Of a stretch of 64,000 nucleotides of DNA, positions 26,767 through 36,189 are shown piece by piece (position 1 is the first letter of the stretch; each line of letters opens with the position of its first letter). Made by a program: the position numbers and the translations under genes. Origin of the DNA: an uncultured Sutterella sp. (GTDB lineage: Bacteria > Pseudomonadota > Gammaproteobacteria > Burkholderiales > Burkholderiaceae_F). The notes under the pieces were generated by a model. It was not told the DNA's origin, did no database searches, and was given only the letters and a program-made list of their open reading frames with translations. Location: positions 1 to 64,000 of the forward strand of contig CALEAW010000062.1 in NCBI GenBank assembly GCA_937943605.1, given 5' to 3'.

Positions 26767-27789
26767 ATGGAAAAAGAAATCATTCCGGAAACCCTTCGTT
26801 ATTCGGCTGACGCTGGGAATGCAGAGTTATCAGCTTTGTGTGGCCCACTAGATGAGAACTTACGACAGATTGAAAACATTCTGAATGTTCGCATTAGCCG
26901 TCGTGGTGACGTATTTCGGGTGACTGGTGATCGGGAACAGGCTCGACGCGCGACGACGGCTTTAGCAACGCTGATGCAGCGCGTTAAACGTTCTGGTGAA
27001 GATTTGAACGTTGATGACATTCAGTGGCATTTTGTCGGTCGCGACGACGAATATCGTAGTGGGGCTATTTCCAGTCCTGAGGGCGATGTTACGTCTATCG
27101 ATCTTAAAACTCGTCGTCGTGACTTGCAGGGACGTACGCCTAATCAGAGGCAGTATCTCAAAGCCATCATGGGACATGATATTAGTTTCGGGGTCGGGCC
27201 TGCAGGTACGGGGAAAACCTTTTTGGCAGTTGCTGCTGCAGTTGATGCCTTTGAGCGCGGGACGGTAGAACGCATTGTGTTGACTCGTCCTGCGGTTGAA
27301 GCTGGCGAACGTTTAGGCTTTTTACCAGGCGATTTGACGCAAAAGGTCGATCCGTATTTGCGTCCACTGTACGATGCGCTTTTTGATCTGATGGGTTTCG
27401 AAAAGTCCCAACGTTTGATGGAGCGACAGTCTATCGAAGTCGCCCCTTTGGCCTATATGCGTGGTCGTACACTCAATAATGCGTTCGTGATTCTCGATGA
27501 GGCTCAAAATACGACGCCTGAACAGATGAAAATGTTCTTGACGCGTATTGGTTTTGGCTCGAAGGCGGTGATCACAGGTGACATTACTCAGATTGACTTA
27601 CCTAAGGGTGTGCCAAGCGGATTGAAACATGCCATTAAAATTTTAGATGGCGTCCGCGGTATCGCCATTACCCGCTTTACTTCTAAGGATGTTGTTCGTC
27701 ATCCGTTGGTTGCTCGTATTGTCGAGGCGTATGAAGAAGCTGCTAAAGAGCAGGAAATGAAAACAAAGAAGGAAGAAGCGCATGTGTGA
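26767..27789 (+). CDS. ybeZ: PhoH-like ATPase (YbeZ)
   Basis: YbeZ is a PhoH-family P-loop ATPase that works with YbeY in ribosome and RNA quality control. The 340-residue protein has an N-terminal KH-like region, Walker A GPAGTGKT and the Walker B-like VILDEAQN. A longer frame opens at 26728 inside miaB, but the ATG at 26767 leaves a normal intergenic gap and fits the family. The end overlaps ybeY by eight bases, and translational coupling of the pair is expected. Confidence 0.93.
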   Translation: MEKEIIPETLRYSADAGNAELSALCGPLDENLRQIENILNVRISRRGDVFRVTGDREQARRATTALATLMQRVKRSGEDLNVDDIQWHFVGRDDEYRSGAISSPEGDVTSIDLKTRRRDLQGRTPNQRQYLKAIMGHDISFGVGPAGTGKTFLAVAAAVDAFERGTVERIVLTRPAVEAGERLGFLPGDLTQKVDPYLRPLYDALFDLMGFEKSQRLMERQSIEVAPLAYMRGRTLNNAFVILDEAQNTTPEQMKMFLTRIGFGSKAVITGDITQIDLPKGVPSGLKHAIKILDGVRGIAITRFTSKDVVRHPLVARIVEAYEEAAKEQEMKTKKEEAHV

Positions 27790-28237
27790 ATTACAAGTTT
27801 CTTTACAAAATGCCAAGGCTTTTCCTGAACTTCCGAGCCGTTCTGTGATGGTTCGTTGGATGAAAAAAGCATGTGAACGCGACACGGTTGTGACAGTGCG
27901 TTTCGTTGACTTAGAAGAAGGCTTGGAACTGAACAAGACATACCGCCACAAGGATTATGCGACCAATGTTTTAACCTTTAACTATGCGTTAGAACCGACT
28001 GTCATGGCGGATGTGGCGATTTGTGTGCCTGTGCTTGTTCGAGAAGCGAAAGAACAGAATAAAGAGTTTCGAGCACATTTGGCTCATCTCTTAATTCATG
28101 CGATCTTACATGCACACGGATACGATCATTTAACTCAGGAAGAGGCTGAGGTGATGGAAGCGAGAGAAACCGAACTGATGCTTTCGCTCAAGTTCTCCAA
28201 TCCGTATAGCGATCGTATTGGTATGGTCCACGATTGA
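27782..28237 (+). CDS. ybeY: Endoribonuclease YbeY
   Basis: YbeY is a zinc-dependent single-strand RNase needed for 16S rRNA 3' maturation and 70S quality control. The 151-residue protein has the catalytic H106-x3-H110-x5-H116 motif in HAILHAHGYDH and the upstream RHKDYATNVLTF block that contains the conserved Arg. It lies between its functional partner ybeZ (eight-base overlap) and corC, the standard order in proteobacteria. Confidence 0.96.
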   Translation: MCELQVSLQNAKAFPELPSRSVMVRWMKKACERDTVVTVRFVDLEEGLELNKTYRHKDYATNVLTFNYALEPTVMADVAICVPVLVREAKEQNKEFRAHLAHLLIHAILHAHGYDHLTQEEAEVMEARETELMLSLKFSNPYSDRIGMVHD

Positions 28238-28257
28238 AGTCTTGTTGAATCAAAATT

Positions 28258-29100
28258 ATGTCGAACACCAGTGAACCTCCTAGTCCGAATAAAGGACGTA
28301 CATTTCTCGATCGTCTAGCTTCTGTTTTTCATGAAGAAGAGCTTCAAGATCGAGAGTCTGTGTTGGCCATGCTGACTGAAGCACGTCGAAGGAATGTGCT
28401 TGATGATGAAACGTTTTCCATGATGGAAGGCGCGTTAGCGGTGTCTGAAACACGCGCAGGGGATTTAATGGTTCCACGCTCTCAAGTGAATGCTGTGGAT
28501 TTGTCTGAACCGAGGGAAGTTTGGCTACCCAAGTTGATTGAATCGGGGCATTCACGTATTCCCGCGGTAGAGGACGATATCGATAACGTCTTAGGCATTC
28601 TTCATGCTAAAGACCTGCTCAAGATTTTGATGGATCCAACAACGAATCCGAAAACGTTGTTACGTCCTGCGCGCTTCATCCCAGAAACGCAACCTATCAA
28701 TGTGCTATTGAGAGACTTTAAAGAAACAAGAAGTCACCTCGCACTTGTCATCGATGAGTTTGGGAGCATCTCTGGATTAATCACTATCGAAGATGTGCTT
28801 GAACAAATTGTGGGCGAAATATCCGATGAATTTGATCACGATGACAATCTCAGCAACATCGTGACTGACGGTGAAGGTCGTTGGCGAGTCAAGGCTATTA
28901 CTCCGATTGAACAGTTCAATGAATATTTTGATTCAGATTTGAGTGATGACTATTGCGAAACGATTGGGGGGTTAATTACCGATCGTTTTGAACATGTCCC
29001 TCATACAGGTGAAATTATCGAAGAGAAGGGATTTCGCTTCCGCATCCTTTTAGGCGATGATCGCCAGGCTCGACTGTTAAGTGTAGAAAGGGCGGAATAA
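28258..29100 (+). CDS. corC: CorC/YbeX CBS-domain protein
   Basis: This 280-residue soluble protein has two CBS domains (about residues 70-190; MVPRSQVNAVD and the FGSISGLITIEDVLE strand) and a C-terminal CorC_HlyC domain with GGLITDRFEHVP. E. coli YbeX was first linked to magnesium/cobalt efflux and later to ribosome metabolism together with YbeY. The membrane DUF21 domain of larger relatives is absent. It is followed after one base by lnt. Confidence 0.92.
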   Translation: MSNTSEPPSPNKGRTFLDRLASVFHEEELQDRESVLAMLTEARRRNVLDDETFSMMEGALAVSETRAGDLMVPRSQVNAVDLSEPREVWLPKLIESGHSRIPAVEDDIDNVLGILHAKDLLKILMDPTTNPKTLLRPARFIPETQPINVLLRDFKETRSHLALVIDEFGSISGLITIEDVLEQIVGEISDEFDHDDNLSNIVTDGEGRWRVKAITPIEQFNEYFDSDLSDDYCETIGGLITDRFEHVPHTGEIIEEKGFRFRILLGDDRQARLLSVERAE

Positions 29101-29101
29101 C

Positions 29102-30655
29102 GTGAGCGAGATTGTCGCTTGGATAGAGCGTCACACGAAGGTTACTATCACTGGTGCTGCCCTAGGGTTAGGGTTGTTGTTTAGCACAGGCTTTGATCCT
29201 TTAGGTTGGCAATGGTTGGCGTTCGGCGCATTGGTTGCGTTCTTTTTTTTGTTTAACAGTCGAGTTTCGATAAAAGCTTCAGCGTGGGTGGGGTTTGTCT
29301 TTGGGTTGGGCTGGTTTATTCCAGGACTATCTTGGACGATGAACTCTATGGCGGTACATGGCCATTTACCATGGAGCGTTGCTGGATTGGGGCTTTTCCT
29401 TTTAGCCTGTGTCCTTTCCGTTTTTCCTGCAATTGCCTGTGCGATGGCACGCTTTTTTGGAAAGACTCATCAAACCTGTGCAAATTTTGCTTTAGCTGGC
29501 TTTTGGGTTTTGATGGAGTGGTGTCGAGGGGATTTGTTAGCTAATTTTGGATGGCTACAGCCTGGGTACGCTGCTTTAGATACCCCGTTAATGGGGTGGG
29601 CACCACTAGGTGGCGTTTATGCTGTAACGCTGATGATCTTTGTGTCAGCTGCTTTGTTATGGCAAGCACTCTCATGTCAGTTGAAGTGGGTTTGGGGGCC
29701 GGTCTTCGGTTTAATCATGGTATTTGGGATTGGTCAAGTCGCCAAGGATCATGCTTGGTCCCATGCTTCCTCAACCTTAGATGTCCGCGTTATTCAGCCT
29801 GTGTTGCCTATTGTGGATGCGTACACCAAGGCAGATACTGTTGCTCGATTAGAAAGCATGTTGCCAGAGGCTCAGAAGCCGTGGATGCCTTCTGATCGCC
29901 AAAGGCTTTTACTGACACCTGAAGGTGTTGTTAATGGGTTAGTCAGTCGTTTGCCAGGACAGGCTGCTAGCGCACTAATGAATTTGCAAGAAAAGTCTGA
30001 AGCTCTTGTCCTCTTTAATGGTTTTAGACAGGAAGGCCGTCGGGTCTTTAATACTTCTTTTGTCCTTGGAGAAGGGCACATTGTGTATCGACTGGATAAG
30101 AGAGAGTTAGTGCCTTTTGGGGAATTTGTACCCGCTGGTGCGCGTTGGTTTGTTGATTTGATAGGGGTGCCTATGGCTGATTTAACGCCAGGAGATGGCG
30201 TACAGCCTTTGTTACAAGTCGGTCAAACGCACATCGGTATTCTGATTTGTTATGAAAATTTGTATGGCAATGTTGTGCGTTCATTTTGGCAAACACATTC
30301 GCCAGACTTTTTGATTGTGACGTCCAATTTAGGGTGGTTTGGACATTCAGTGATTTCTCAGCATCTAGCGATGAGTAGGGTTCGGGCGATCGAAAGCGCT
30401 CGACCGTTGGTGAGTGTGAATAACAGCGGATTAAGTGCTGTCGTGAATTCAAAAGGCGAAATTGTTAGAACTTTAAGTGCAACCTCGCCCGATGCGATGA
30501 CGGTACCTTTATTAGGTGCAACAGGGTCGCCGACGCCTTATATCCGTTTTGGTGCTTATCCGTTCCTCTTTTTAGCACTTCTTTTGGCTTTAAACGGTCT
30601 CTTTCTGAGAAGGCGAGAGCATAAGCTGAAAGATAAGCAGAAACAGAGCTTATAA
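29102..30655 (+). CDS. lnt: Apolipoprotein N-acyltransferase
   Basis: Lnt adds the third acyl chain to outer-membrane lipoproteins such as Pal and the efflux lipoprotein in this window. The 517-residue protein has about six N-terminal membrane helices, a periplasmic nitrilase-like domain with the catalytic triad E274 (LTPEG), K333 (LDKRELVPFGEF) and C383 (GILICYEN), and a C-terminal helix. It starts at GTG one base after corC. The strand after helix six reads RVIQPVLPI, whereas many relatives have a QxNI motif there, a small departure. Confidence 0.95.
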   Translation: MSEIVAWIERHTKVTITGAALGLGLLFSTGFDPLGWQWLAFGALVAFFFLFNSRVSIKASAWVGFVFGLGWFIPGLSWTMNSMAVHGHLPWSVAGLGLFLLACVLSVFPAIACAMARFFGKTHQTCANFALAGFWVLMEWCRGDLLANFGWLQPGYAALDTPLMGWAPLGGVYAVTLMIFVSAALLWQALSCQLKWVWGPVFGLIMVFGIGQVAKDHAWSHASSTLDVRVIQPVLPIVDAYTKADTVARLESMLPEAQKPWMPSDRQRLLLTPEGVVNGLVSRLPGQAASALMNLQEKSEALVLFNGFRQEGRRVFNTSFVLGEGHIVYRLDKRELVPFGEFVPAGARWFVDLIGVPMADLTPGDGVQPLLQVGQTHIGILICYENLYGNVVRSFWQTHSPDFLIVTSNLGWFGHSVISQHLAMSRVRAIESARPLVSVNNSGLSAVVNSKGEIVRTLSATSPDAMTVPLLGATGSPTPYIRFGAYPFLFLALLLALNGLFLRRREHKLKDKQKQSL

Positions 30656-30745
30656 TTACTTTTTTGGCCTCTTTATCTTTTCGGTAAGGAGAACTCCCCT
30701 CAATTTTTGAAGAACAGGCGCCGACAAGAATCGGCGGCATAGAGA

Positions 30746-31657
30746 ATGATTACCTTTCAGGAAGTAATCCTGCGCCTGCAGGAATATTGGAATCGTCAGG
30801 GCTGTGCCTTGCTGCAACCGATTGACTTGGAGGTCGGTGCTGGTACTTCTCATACAGCGACTTTTTTGCGTGCGTTAGGCCCAGAGCCATGGCGCGCTGC
30901 TTATGTTCAGCCTTCTCGTCGTCCTAAGGACGCTCGTTATGGCGAAAATCCGAATCGTTTGCATCAGCACCATCAGTATCAGGTGGTTTTGAAGCCTGCT
31001 CCCACAAATATTGTCGACCTCTACTTGGGTAGTTTGCGCGCTTTGGGTATTGATACGGAAGTTAACGATATCCGTTTTGTGGAAGATAACTGGGAAAATC
31101 CGACGCTTGGTGCTTGGGGGCTCGGTTGGGAAGTTTGGATGAATGGCATGGAAGTGACGCAGTTCACCTACTTCCAACAGGTTGGTGGCTTGGAATGCAA
31201 GCCGATCACTGGCGAAATCACCTATGGTCTCGAACGCTTGACCATGTATCTGCAGAATTGTGATAACGTGTTTGACCTGGTCTACACGACTTGGACGGAT
31301 CCTTCTGGTCAAGAGCGTGTGCTGACCTACGGTGACGTTTTCCACCAGAATGAAGTTGAACAGTCTGTTTATAACTTTGAAGCTAGCGACTGTACCAAGC
31401 TTTTAGGTCAGTTTGACTACTATGAAAGCGAAGCCAAGCGCTTGATGGATTTGAACTTGGCGCTTCCGGCTTATGAAATGGTTCTTAAAGCTGGTCATAC
31501 CTTTAATCTCTTGGATGCGCATGGGGCCATTTCAGTCACTGAACGTGCGGCCTATATTGCTCGTATCCGTAATATTTCTCGTGCGGTTGCTCAGAGTTAC
31601 TACGATTCTCGTGAACGTTTGGGCTTCCCGATGTTGGCCGCTAAGGTTGCAGAATAA
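30746..31657 (+). CDS. glyQ: Glycyl-tRNA synthetase alpha subunit
   Basis: GlyQ is the catalytic subunit of the bacterial alpha2-beta2 glycyl-tRNA synthetase. The 303-residue protein starts with [13 protein letters not shown] and has the motif-2-like [17 protein letters not shown] block and the [19 protein letters not shown] motif. Length equals the E. coli enzyme. It lies 90 bases after lnt and 24 bases before glyS. Codon use is strongly biased to CGT, GAA and TTG, as in highly expressed genes. Confidence 0.97.
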   Translation: MITFQEVILRLQEYWNRQGCALLQPIDLEVGAGTSHTATFLRALGPEPWRAAYVQPSRRPKDARYGENPNRLHQHHQYQVVLKPAPTNIVDLYLGSLRALGIDTEVNDIRFVEDNWENPTLGAWGLGWEVWMNGMEVTQFTYFQQVGGLECKPITGEITYGLERLTMYLQNCDNVFDLVYTTWTDPSGQERVLTYGDVFHQNEVEQSVYNFEASDCTKLLGQFDYYESEAKRLMDLNLALPAYEMVLKAGHTFNLLDAHGAISVTERAAYIARIRNISRAVAQSYYDSRERLGFPMLAAKVAE

Positions 31658-31681
31658 GGCGAGTGGAGGATAAGAAAGAAA

Positions 31682-33772
31682 ATGACGAATTTGCTCGTTG
31701 AACTTCAGACGGAAGAATTGCCACCGAAGGCACTTGAAAAACTTTCGCAAGCTTTTGCCCAAGGCGTTGCTCAGCATTTGAACCAACGTGGTTTCTTGGC
31801 AGAAGGCAGTGTGACGACCGCTTATGGCGCTCCTCGTCGATTGGCTGTACACATCACGAATGTTTTTGCTAAGAGCCCTGACGAAGCGTTTACGCAAAAG
31901 CTTGTTCCAGTGCGCGTAGGTCTTGCCGCTGATGGAACGGCTACGCCTGCACTCACGAAGAAGATGGCTGCGTTGGGCATTACGTGTGATGTTGCCGACT
32001 TAAAGCGTGTGAATGATGGTAAGAACGAACAGTTGGTTTTTGAGGGTGTTCGTCCAGGTATCGAACTGGCTGAAGGTTTGCAGCAGGCTTTGGAAGCTTC
32101 TGTAAAGGCATTGCCGATTCCCAAGGTCATGACCTATCAGTTGGCTGATGGCGAAACGACCGTCGCTTTTGTGCGCCCCGTTAAGCATTTGACGGCACTC
32201 TTTGGTGATGTTGTTGTGCCAGTGAAGCTGTTTGGTCTTGATGCCGGTCGCGAAACGAGAGGCCATCGTTTCCATGTGTCCACGCCAGTGATGCTGACGA
32301 ACGCTGACAGCTATGTCGAAGAACTTAAGGCTGCCAAGGTGATGCCTTGCTACGCCGAACGCCGTGAAATGATTCGCCAGCTCTTGATAGCTCGTGCCGA
32401 AAAAATCGGTGGAACGGTCATTTTGCCGGAGGATTTGTTGAATGAAGTCACCGCTTTGACTGAATGGCCGGTGATCTACGAAAGCGAATTTGAAGAAGAA
32501 TTCTTGGCTGTACCAGAAGAATGTTTGATTCTGACCATGCAGCTTAATCAGAAGTATTTTGCTTTGCGCGATGCTAATGGTCGATTGATGAATCGATTCT
32601 TATTGGTTTCTCAACTTGAGGCCAAGGATGGCGGCGCTGCTATTTCTTCTGGGAATGCTCGCGTGGTTCGTGCTCGTTTGGCTGATGCGAAGTTCTTCTA
32701 TGACCAGGACCGACTTGAAAAGTTGGAAGCGCGTGTGGATGGTCTAAAGCATGTTGTGTATCACAACAAACTTGGTACGCAGGCCGAACGTATGTTGCGC
32801 GTGAAAATGATGGCTGGTCAAATCGCCACGTTGATTGGCGCTGATCAGGCAAAGGCAGAACGTGCTGCAACCTTAGCTAAGGCTGATCTTCGTACGTTGA
32901 TGGTGGGTGAATTCCCTGAATTGCAGGGGATTATGGGTGAATACTATGCTGTGTACGATAAGGAAGATCGTGAGGTAGCATTGGCTATTCGTGAACACTA
33001 TCAGCCGCGTTATGCTGGTGACGCGCTTCCGTCAACGCCTGTGAGCTTAGCAACTGCTTTGGCTGACAAGATGGAAACCTTGATCGGTTTGTTCGGTATT
33101 GGTCAGATGCCGACGGGGGAAAAGGATCCTTTTGCGTTGCGTCGTCATGCTTTAGGCGTGTTGCGCATGTTGATCGAAAAGGCCTTGCCTGTTAGCTTGA
33201 ATACGCTGATTGATACGGCCTGGGAAGCTGAAAAGAACGTTCCTGGTGTTGTTGATCATCGTGAAGAACTTCGTCAGTTCTTCCAGGATCGCTTGCGCGT
33301 GATGTTGCGTGATGCTGGTTATACGACGCTGGAAGTCGAGGCTGTTTTGGCTTTGAATCCTGAAAAGCTCGATGAATTGCCGAAGCGTTTGGCAGCCGTT
33401 CGTTCTTTCATGGCTATGCCTGAAGCCGATGCTTTGACGGCTGCTAATAAACGTATTGGCAATATCCTCAAAAAGGTTGAAGGTGAAGTGCCTACCGGCG
33501 TCAATGAGGCACTTTTGGTTGAAGAAGCCGAAAAGGCTTTGTTCGCTACTTTGGTTTCGGTTGAACCTAAGGCCATGGCTGAATTCGAACGCGGGGAATA
33601 CGAAGCCATGTTAGCTACCTTGGCTGCTTTGCGTGGACCAGTAGATAGCTTCTTTGATCATGTGATGGTGAATGCTGAAGACTTGTCTTTGCGTGCTAAC
33701 CGTCAGGCATTGCTCAAACAGCTTTATGTTGTGATGAACAAGGTTGCTGAAATTGCTCGTTTGGCCAAGTAA
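31682..33772 (+). CDS. glyS: Glycyl-tRNA synthetase beta subunit
   Basis: GlyS binds tRNA-Gly and completes the tetramer with GlyQ. The 696-residue protein opens with LLVELQTEELPPKAL and contains the HD-like region with GEFPELQGIMGEYYA, ending in an anticodon-binding-type domain (FFDHVMVNAED). Length is typical (E. coli 689). It is followed by a T-rich hairpin terminator that separates it from the acyltransferase gene. Confidence 0.97.
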   Translation: MTNLLVELQTEELPPKALEKLSQAFAQGVAQHLNQRGFLAEGSVTTAYGAPRRLAVHITNVFAKSPDEAFTQKLVPVRVGLAADGTATPALTKKMAALGITCDVADLKRVNDGKNEQLVFEGVRPGIELAEGLQQALEASVKALPIPKVMTYQLADGETTVAFVRPVKHLTALFGDVVVPVKLFGLDAGRETRGHRFHVSTPVMLTNADSYVEELKAAKVMPCYAERREMIRQLLIARAEKIGGTVILPEDLLNEVTALTEWPVIYESEFEEEFLAVPEECLILTMQLNQKYFALRDANGRLMNRFLLVSQLEAKDGGAAISSGNARVVRARLADAKFFYDQDRLEKLEARVDGLKHVVYHNKLGTQAERMLRVKMMAGQIATLIGADQAKAERAATLAKADLRTLMVGEFPELQGIMGEYYAVYDKEDREVALAIREHYQPRYAGDALPSTPVSLATALADKMETLIGLFGIGQMPTGEKDPFALRRHALGVLRMLIEKALPVSLNTLIDTAWEAEKNVPGVVDHREELRQFFQDRLRVMLRDAGYTTLEVEAVLALNPEKLDELPKRLAAVRSFMAMPEADALTAANKRIGNILKKVEGEVPTGVNEALLVEEAEKALFATLVSVEPKAMAEFERGEYEAMLATLAALRGPVDSFFDHVMVNAEDLSLRANRQALLKQLYVVMNKVAEIARLAK

Positions 33773-33814
33773 GTATCATCTTTAAATAAAGTCGCTGTTT
33801 TTTCAGCGATTATG

Positions 33815-33856
33815 AGGGATCCTTAACGGTATGATTCGTTTGGGATCCCTTTTTTC
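33815..33856 (+). terminator. Terminator after glyS
   Basis: AGGGATCC (33815-33822) pairs with GGATCCCT (33843-33850) around a 20-base loop and is followed by TTTTTC. It overlaps a possible upstream start (33831) of the next gene, which argues for the start at 33876. A smaller hairpin, TCGCTG/CAGCGA, lies just before it. Confidence 0.7.
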
Positions 33857-33875
33857 TTTAGAGGCCTTGTCTTCA

Positions 33876-34595
33876 ATGTCTATTTTGCGTGGTTGGCTCT
33901 TCTATTTGGTTTTAAGTTTGACCATTATTGGTCTGACGGTATGTATTTTGGTGACAACGCCTTTTTTAAGCGTACAGCGTCGTTACGATCTTTTTTGTCG
34001 CCCGTGGGCTCGTCTTGTTTTAACGCTTTTGCGTGTCATTTGTGGCATCCGTCTAGAAATGAGAGGTATGGAGAACATGCCGCCCGCCACGGAACCCATG
34101 GTTGTTTTGGCAAAACATCAATCAGCTTGGGATCCGTTTTGGTTAGGTGCTTATTTATCGGGGCCGGCTTGTTTTCTTTATAAGAAGTCTATTAATTGGA
34201 TTCCATTGTTAGGCTGGGTGGTTTGGGCTATGGATATGTTAGCCATTGACCGTAACAAAGGGCGTTCTGCATTTGAAGCCTTTATGAAAAAAGGCCCAGT
34301 GAAGTTGAAGCAGGGATGGTGGATTTGTTTATTCCCTGAAGGAACACGCGTACCCCCAGGTGAACATGTGCGTTATAAGACGGGTGGTGCTCGCTTTGCT
34401 TGCCAAAGTGGTACGCCGATCTTGCCGATTTGTCACAATGCAGGACGTTGTTGGCCAAAAAATAGCATCGCAAAAAATCCAGGGACTATTGTGGTGAGTG
34501 TTGGTCCTGTTATTCAGACCAAAGGCCGCGAACCCCATGAGGTGACTGCAGAAGTCGAGGCTTGGATTGAGAATGAACTGACTCGATTGAGGTAA
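33876..34595 (+). CDS. LPLAT-family 1-acylglycerol-3-phosphate acyltransferase
   Basis: This 239-residue PlsC-like enzyme has an N-terminal membrane helix, the catalytic H-x4-D in AKHQSAWDP, a conserved DRNKG block and FPEGTR. In Burkholderiales a gene of this type follows glyS. A longer frame starts at 33831 but lies inside the glyS terminator. The ATG at 33876 has an AGAGG box eleven bases upstream. The last base is three bases before the ygjP start. Substrate choice against the other LPLAT at 13292 cannot be decided from sequence. Confidence 0.85.
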   Translation: MSILRGWLFYLVLSLTIIGLTVCILVTTPFLSVQRRYDLFCRPWARLVLTLLRVICGIRLEMRGMENMPPATEPMVVLAKHQSAWDPFWLGAYLSGPACFLYKKSINWIPLLGWVVWAMDMLAIDRNKGRSAFEAFMKKGPVKLKQGWWICLFPEGTRVPPGEHVRYKTGGARFACQSGTPILPICHNAGRCWPKNSIAKNPGTIVVSVGPVIQTKGREPHEVTAEVEAWIENELTRLR

Positions 34596-34598
34596 GGC

Positions 34599-35369
34599 GT
34601 GAGTAGTGAGCAACAAGTGTGGCGAACGGTTGAGGTTGTCAAGGATGGGCAAGGTCGTTCGATACGATATCGTCTGGTTTATTCGTCACGTATAAAGTCC
34701 AATATGACCTTGAAGGTCGACGGTGAAACATTGGAGATTTCCGTCCATTTGGCACCGAGGATGTCTGTGAACACGGCTGATCAGTTGGTGCTCGATAAAA
34801 GTGAGTGGATCGAGCATTCATTAGCCAAACTAGAGACGCTAAAACAGGAGCGAGAGGAACGTCGTCAGGCTGAACAGCTCTTTCATGGGGGAGAGTTGTT
34901 GTTTCGAGGCGAAAAAGCACGTATTTGCTTAGACGCGTCACGTTCTTGTGTTTGCCGAGATGAACAGGGATACTGTTTAGCTCTAGCGATTCCTATGGGA
35001 AGTGAACCGAGCTTAGTCGAGAATGCTTTAGAAGCCTTGCTAAAAGTGGAAGCGCAACGCGTCATCGAAGCGTTGATGCAACCGATGTTGATGAGGGCAT
35101 ATCGACCACCTGTGAGCTGGGAGCTCTCAAGTGCTAAGACAAGGTGGGGATCGTGTAGTTCACGCCGAGTGATTCGATTCTCTTGGCGATTGATTTTTTT
35201 GGATGATGAGCTCATTCGCTATGTGATTGCGCACGAATTGGCTCATTTGATCCATATGGATCATTCATTAGCTTTTTGGGCTGAGGTTGAGCGCATATAT
35301 CCGCCTTGTCGAGCTCAAAGAGCTCGACTAAAGGTGATAAAACACTTACCTTCGTTTGCTAATAAATAG
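34599..35369 (+). CDS. ygjP: YgjP-like zinc metallopeptidase-fold protein
   Basis: This 256-residue protein is of the YgjP/DUF45 family, with the zinc-binding HELAHLIHMDH motif near the C-terminus and the conserved TRWGSCSSRRVIRFSWRLIFL block before it. Relatives have an M48-like fold, and some are encoded beside type I restriction genes or act with SprT-like proteins, but the cellular role is not established. It starts at GTG and ends four bases before the convergent rsmA stop, with no room for a terminator between them. Confidence 0.88.
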   Translation: MSSEQQVWRTVEVVKDGQGRSIRYRLVYSSRIKSNMTLKVDGETLEISVHLAPRMSVNTADQLVLDKSEWIEHSLAKLETLKQEREERRQAEQLFHGGELLFRGEKARICLDASRSCVCRDEQGYCLALAIPMGSEPSLVENALEALLKVEAQRVIEALMQPMLMRAYRPPVSWELSSAKTRWGSCSSRRVIRFSWRLIFLDDELIRYVIAHELAHLIHMDHSLAFWAEVERIYPPCRAQRARLKVIKHLPSFANK

Positions 35370-35373
35370 AGCG

Positions 35374-36189
35374 TTAGACCGCATCCTTATGCGGTTGGAG
35401 GCGAGCGGCTTCTTTTGCAAGACGAACGTATGCGGCGACGTCAAGGGTTTCAGCTCGACTGCCAGGATTGACGTCGGCACGCTGAATGGCCTCTTCATCG
35501 AGAATGGTTGAAAGTGCATTGCGTAAAGTCTTACGGCGTTGCTGGAAGGCTAATGCGACCACTTGAGCAAACACTTCCATATCCACGGGTTCCAAGTTTT
35601 CAACTGGACGCGGTACCATGCGTACGATGGAAGACGTTACCTTAGGTGGTGGAACAAAAGCGCCTGGCGGCACATCAAAGAGTTTGTGCATGACATAGCG
35701 ATACTGCAACATGACGCTCAGACGACCGTAGACTTTGCTACCTGGTTCGGCGACCATACGGTCAACCACTTCACGTTGAAGCATGAAGTGTTGGTCAATC
35801 ACACGATCAGCCGCGCTCATTAGGGCGAAAAGTAATGGCGAAGAAATGTTGTAAGGCAGATTGCCGATGATGCGCAGGCGCTTACCTTCGAGTACAGTAG
35901 CCCAATTTAATTTCAGGGCATCTGCTTCGATGAGGGTCAGCTCCTCAGGCAAAAATTGTTCACGAAGGAACTGAGCAAGGTCTCTGTCAATTTCAACAGC
36001 TGTTTCATGGCGAGCCAAAGCAATGACTTCACGCGTTAAAGCAGCTTGGCCTGGACCAATTTCAACCAAGGCATCGCCCGGCTTTGGATCAATTCCACGG
36101 ACAATGCGTTCGATCCAGTGGCGGTCATGTAAGAAGTTTTGACCAAAACGTTTGCGGGCTTTGTGCCCTTCAAGCCATTCTTGTTTCAC
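35374..36189 (-). CDS. rsmA: 16S rRNA dimethyladenosine transferase (KsgA)
   Basis: RsmA dimethylates two adjacent adenines in helix 45 of 16S rRNA. The 271-residue protein has the N-terminal RFGQNFLHD motif, the SAM-binding EIGPGQAALT, and the catalytic NLPYNISSPLL. The start codon is GTG at 36187-36189, 20 bases inside the end of pdxA. It is the last gene of the lptD-surA-pdxA-rsmA operon. Confidence 0.97.
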   Translation of the reverse strand: MKQEWLEGHKARKRFGQNFLHDRHWIERIVRGIDPKPGDALVEIGPGQAALTREVIALARHETAVEIDRDLAQFLREQFLPEELTLIEADALKLNWATVLEGKRLRIIGNLPYNISSPLLFALMSAADRVIDQHFMLQREVVDRMVAEPGSKVYGRLSVMLQYRYVMHKLFDVPPGAFVPPPKVTSSIVRMVPRPVENLEPVDMEVFAQVVALAFQQRRKTLRNALSTILDEEAIQRADVNPGSRAETLDVAAYVRLAKEAARLQPHKDAV

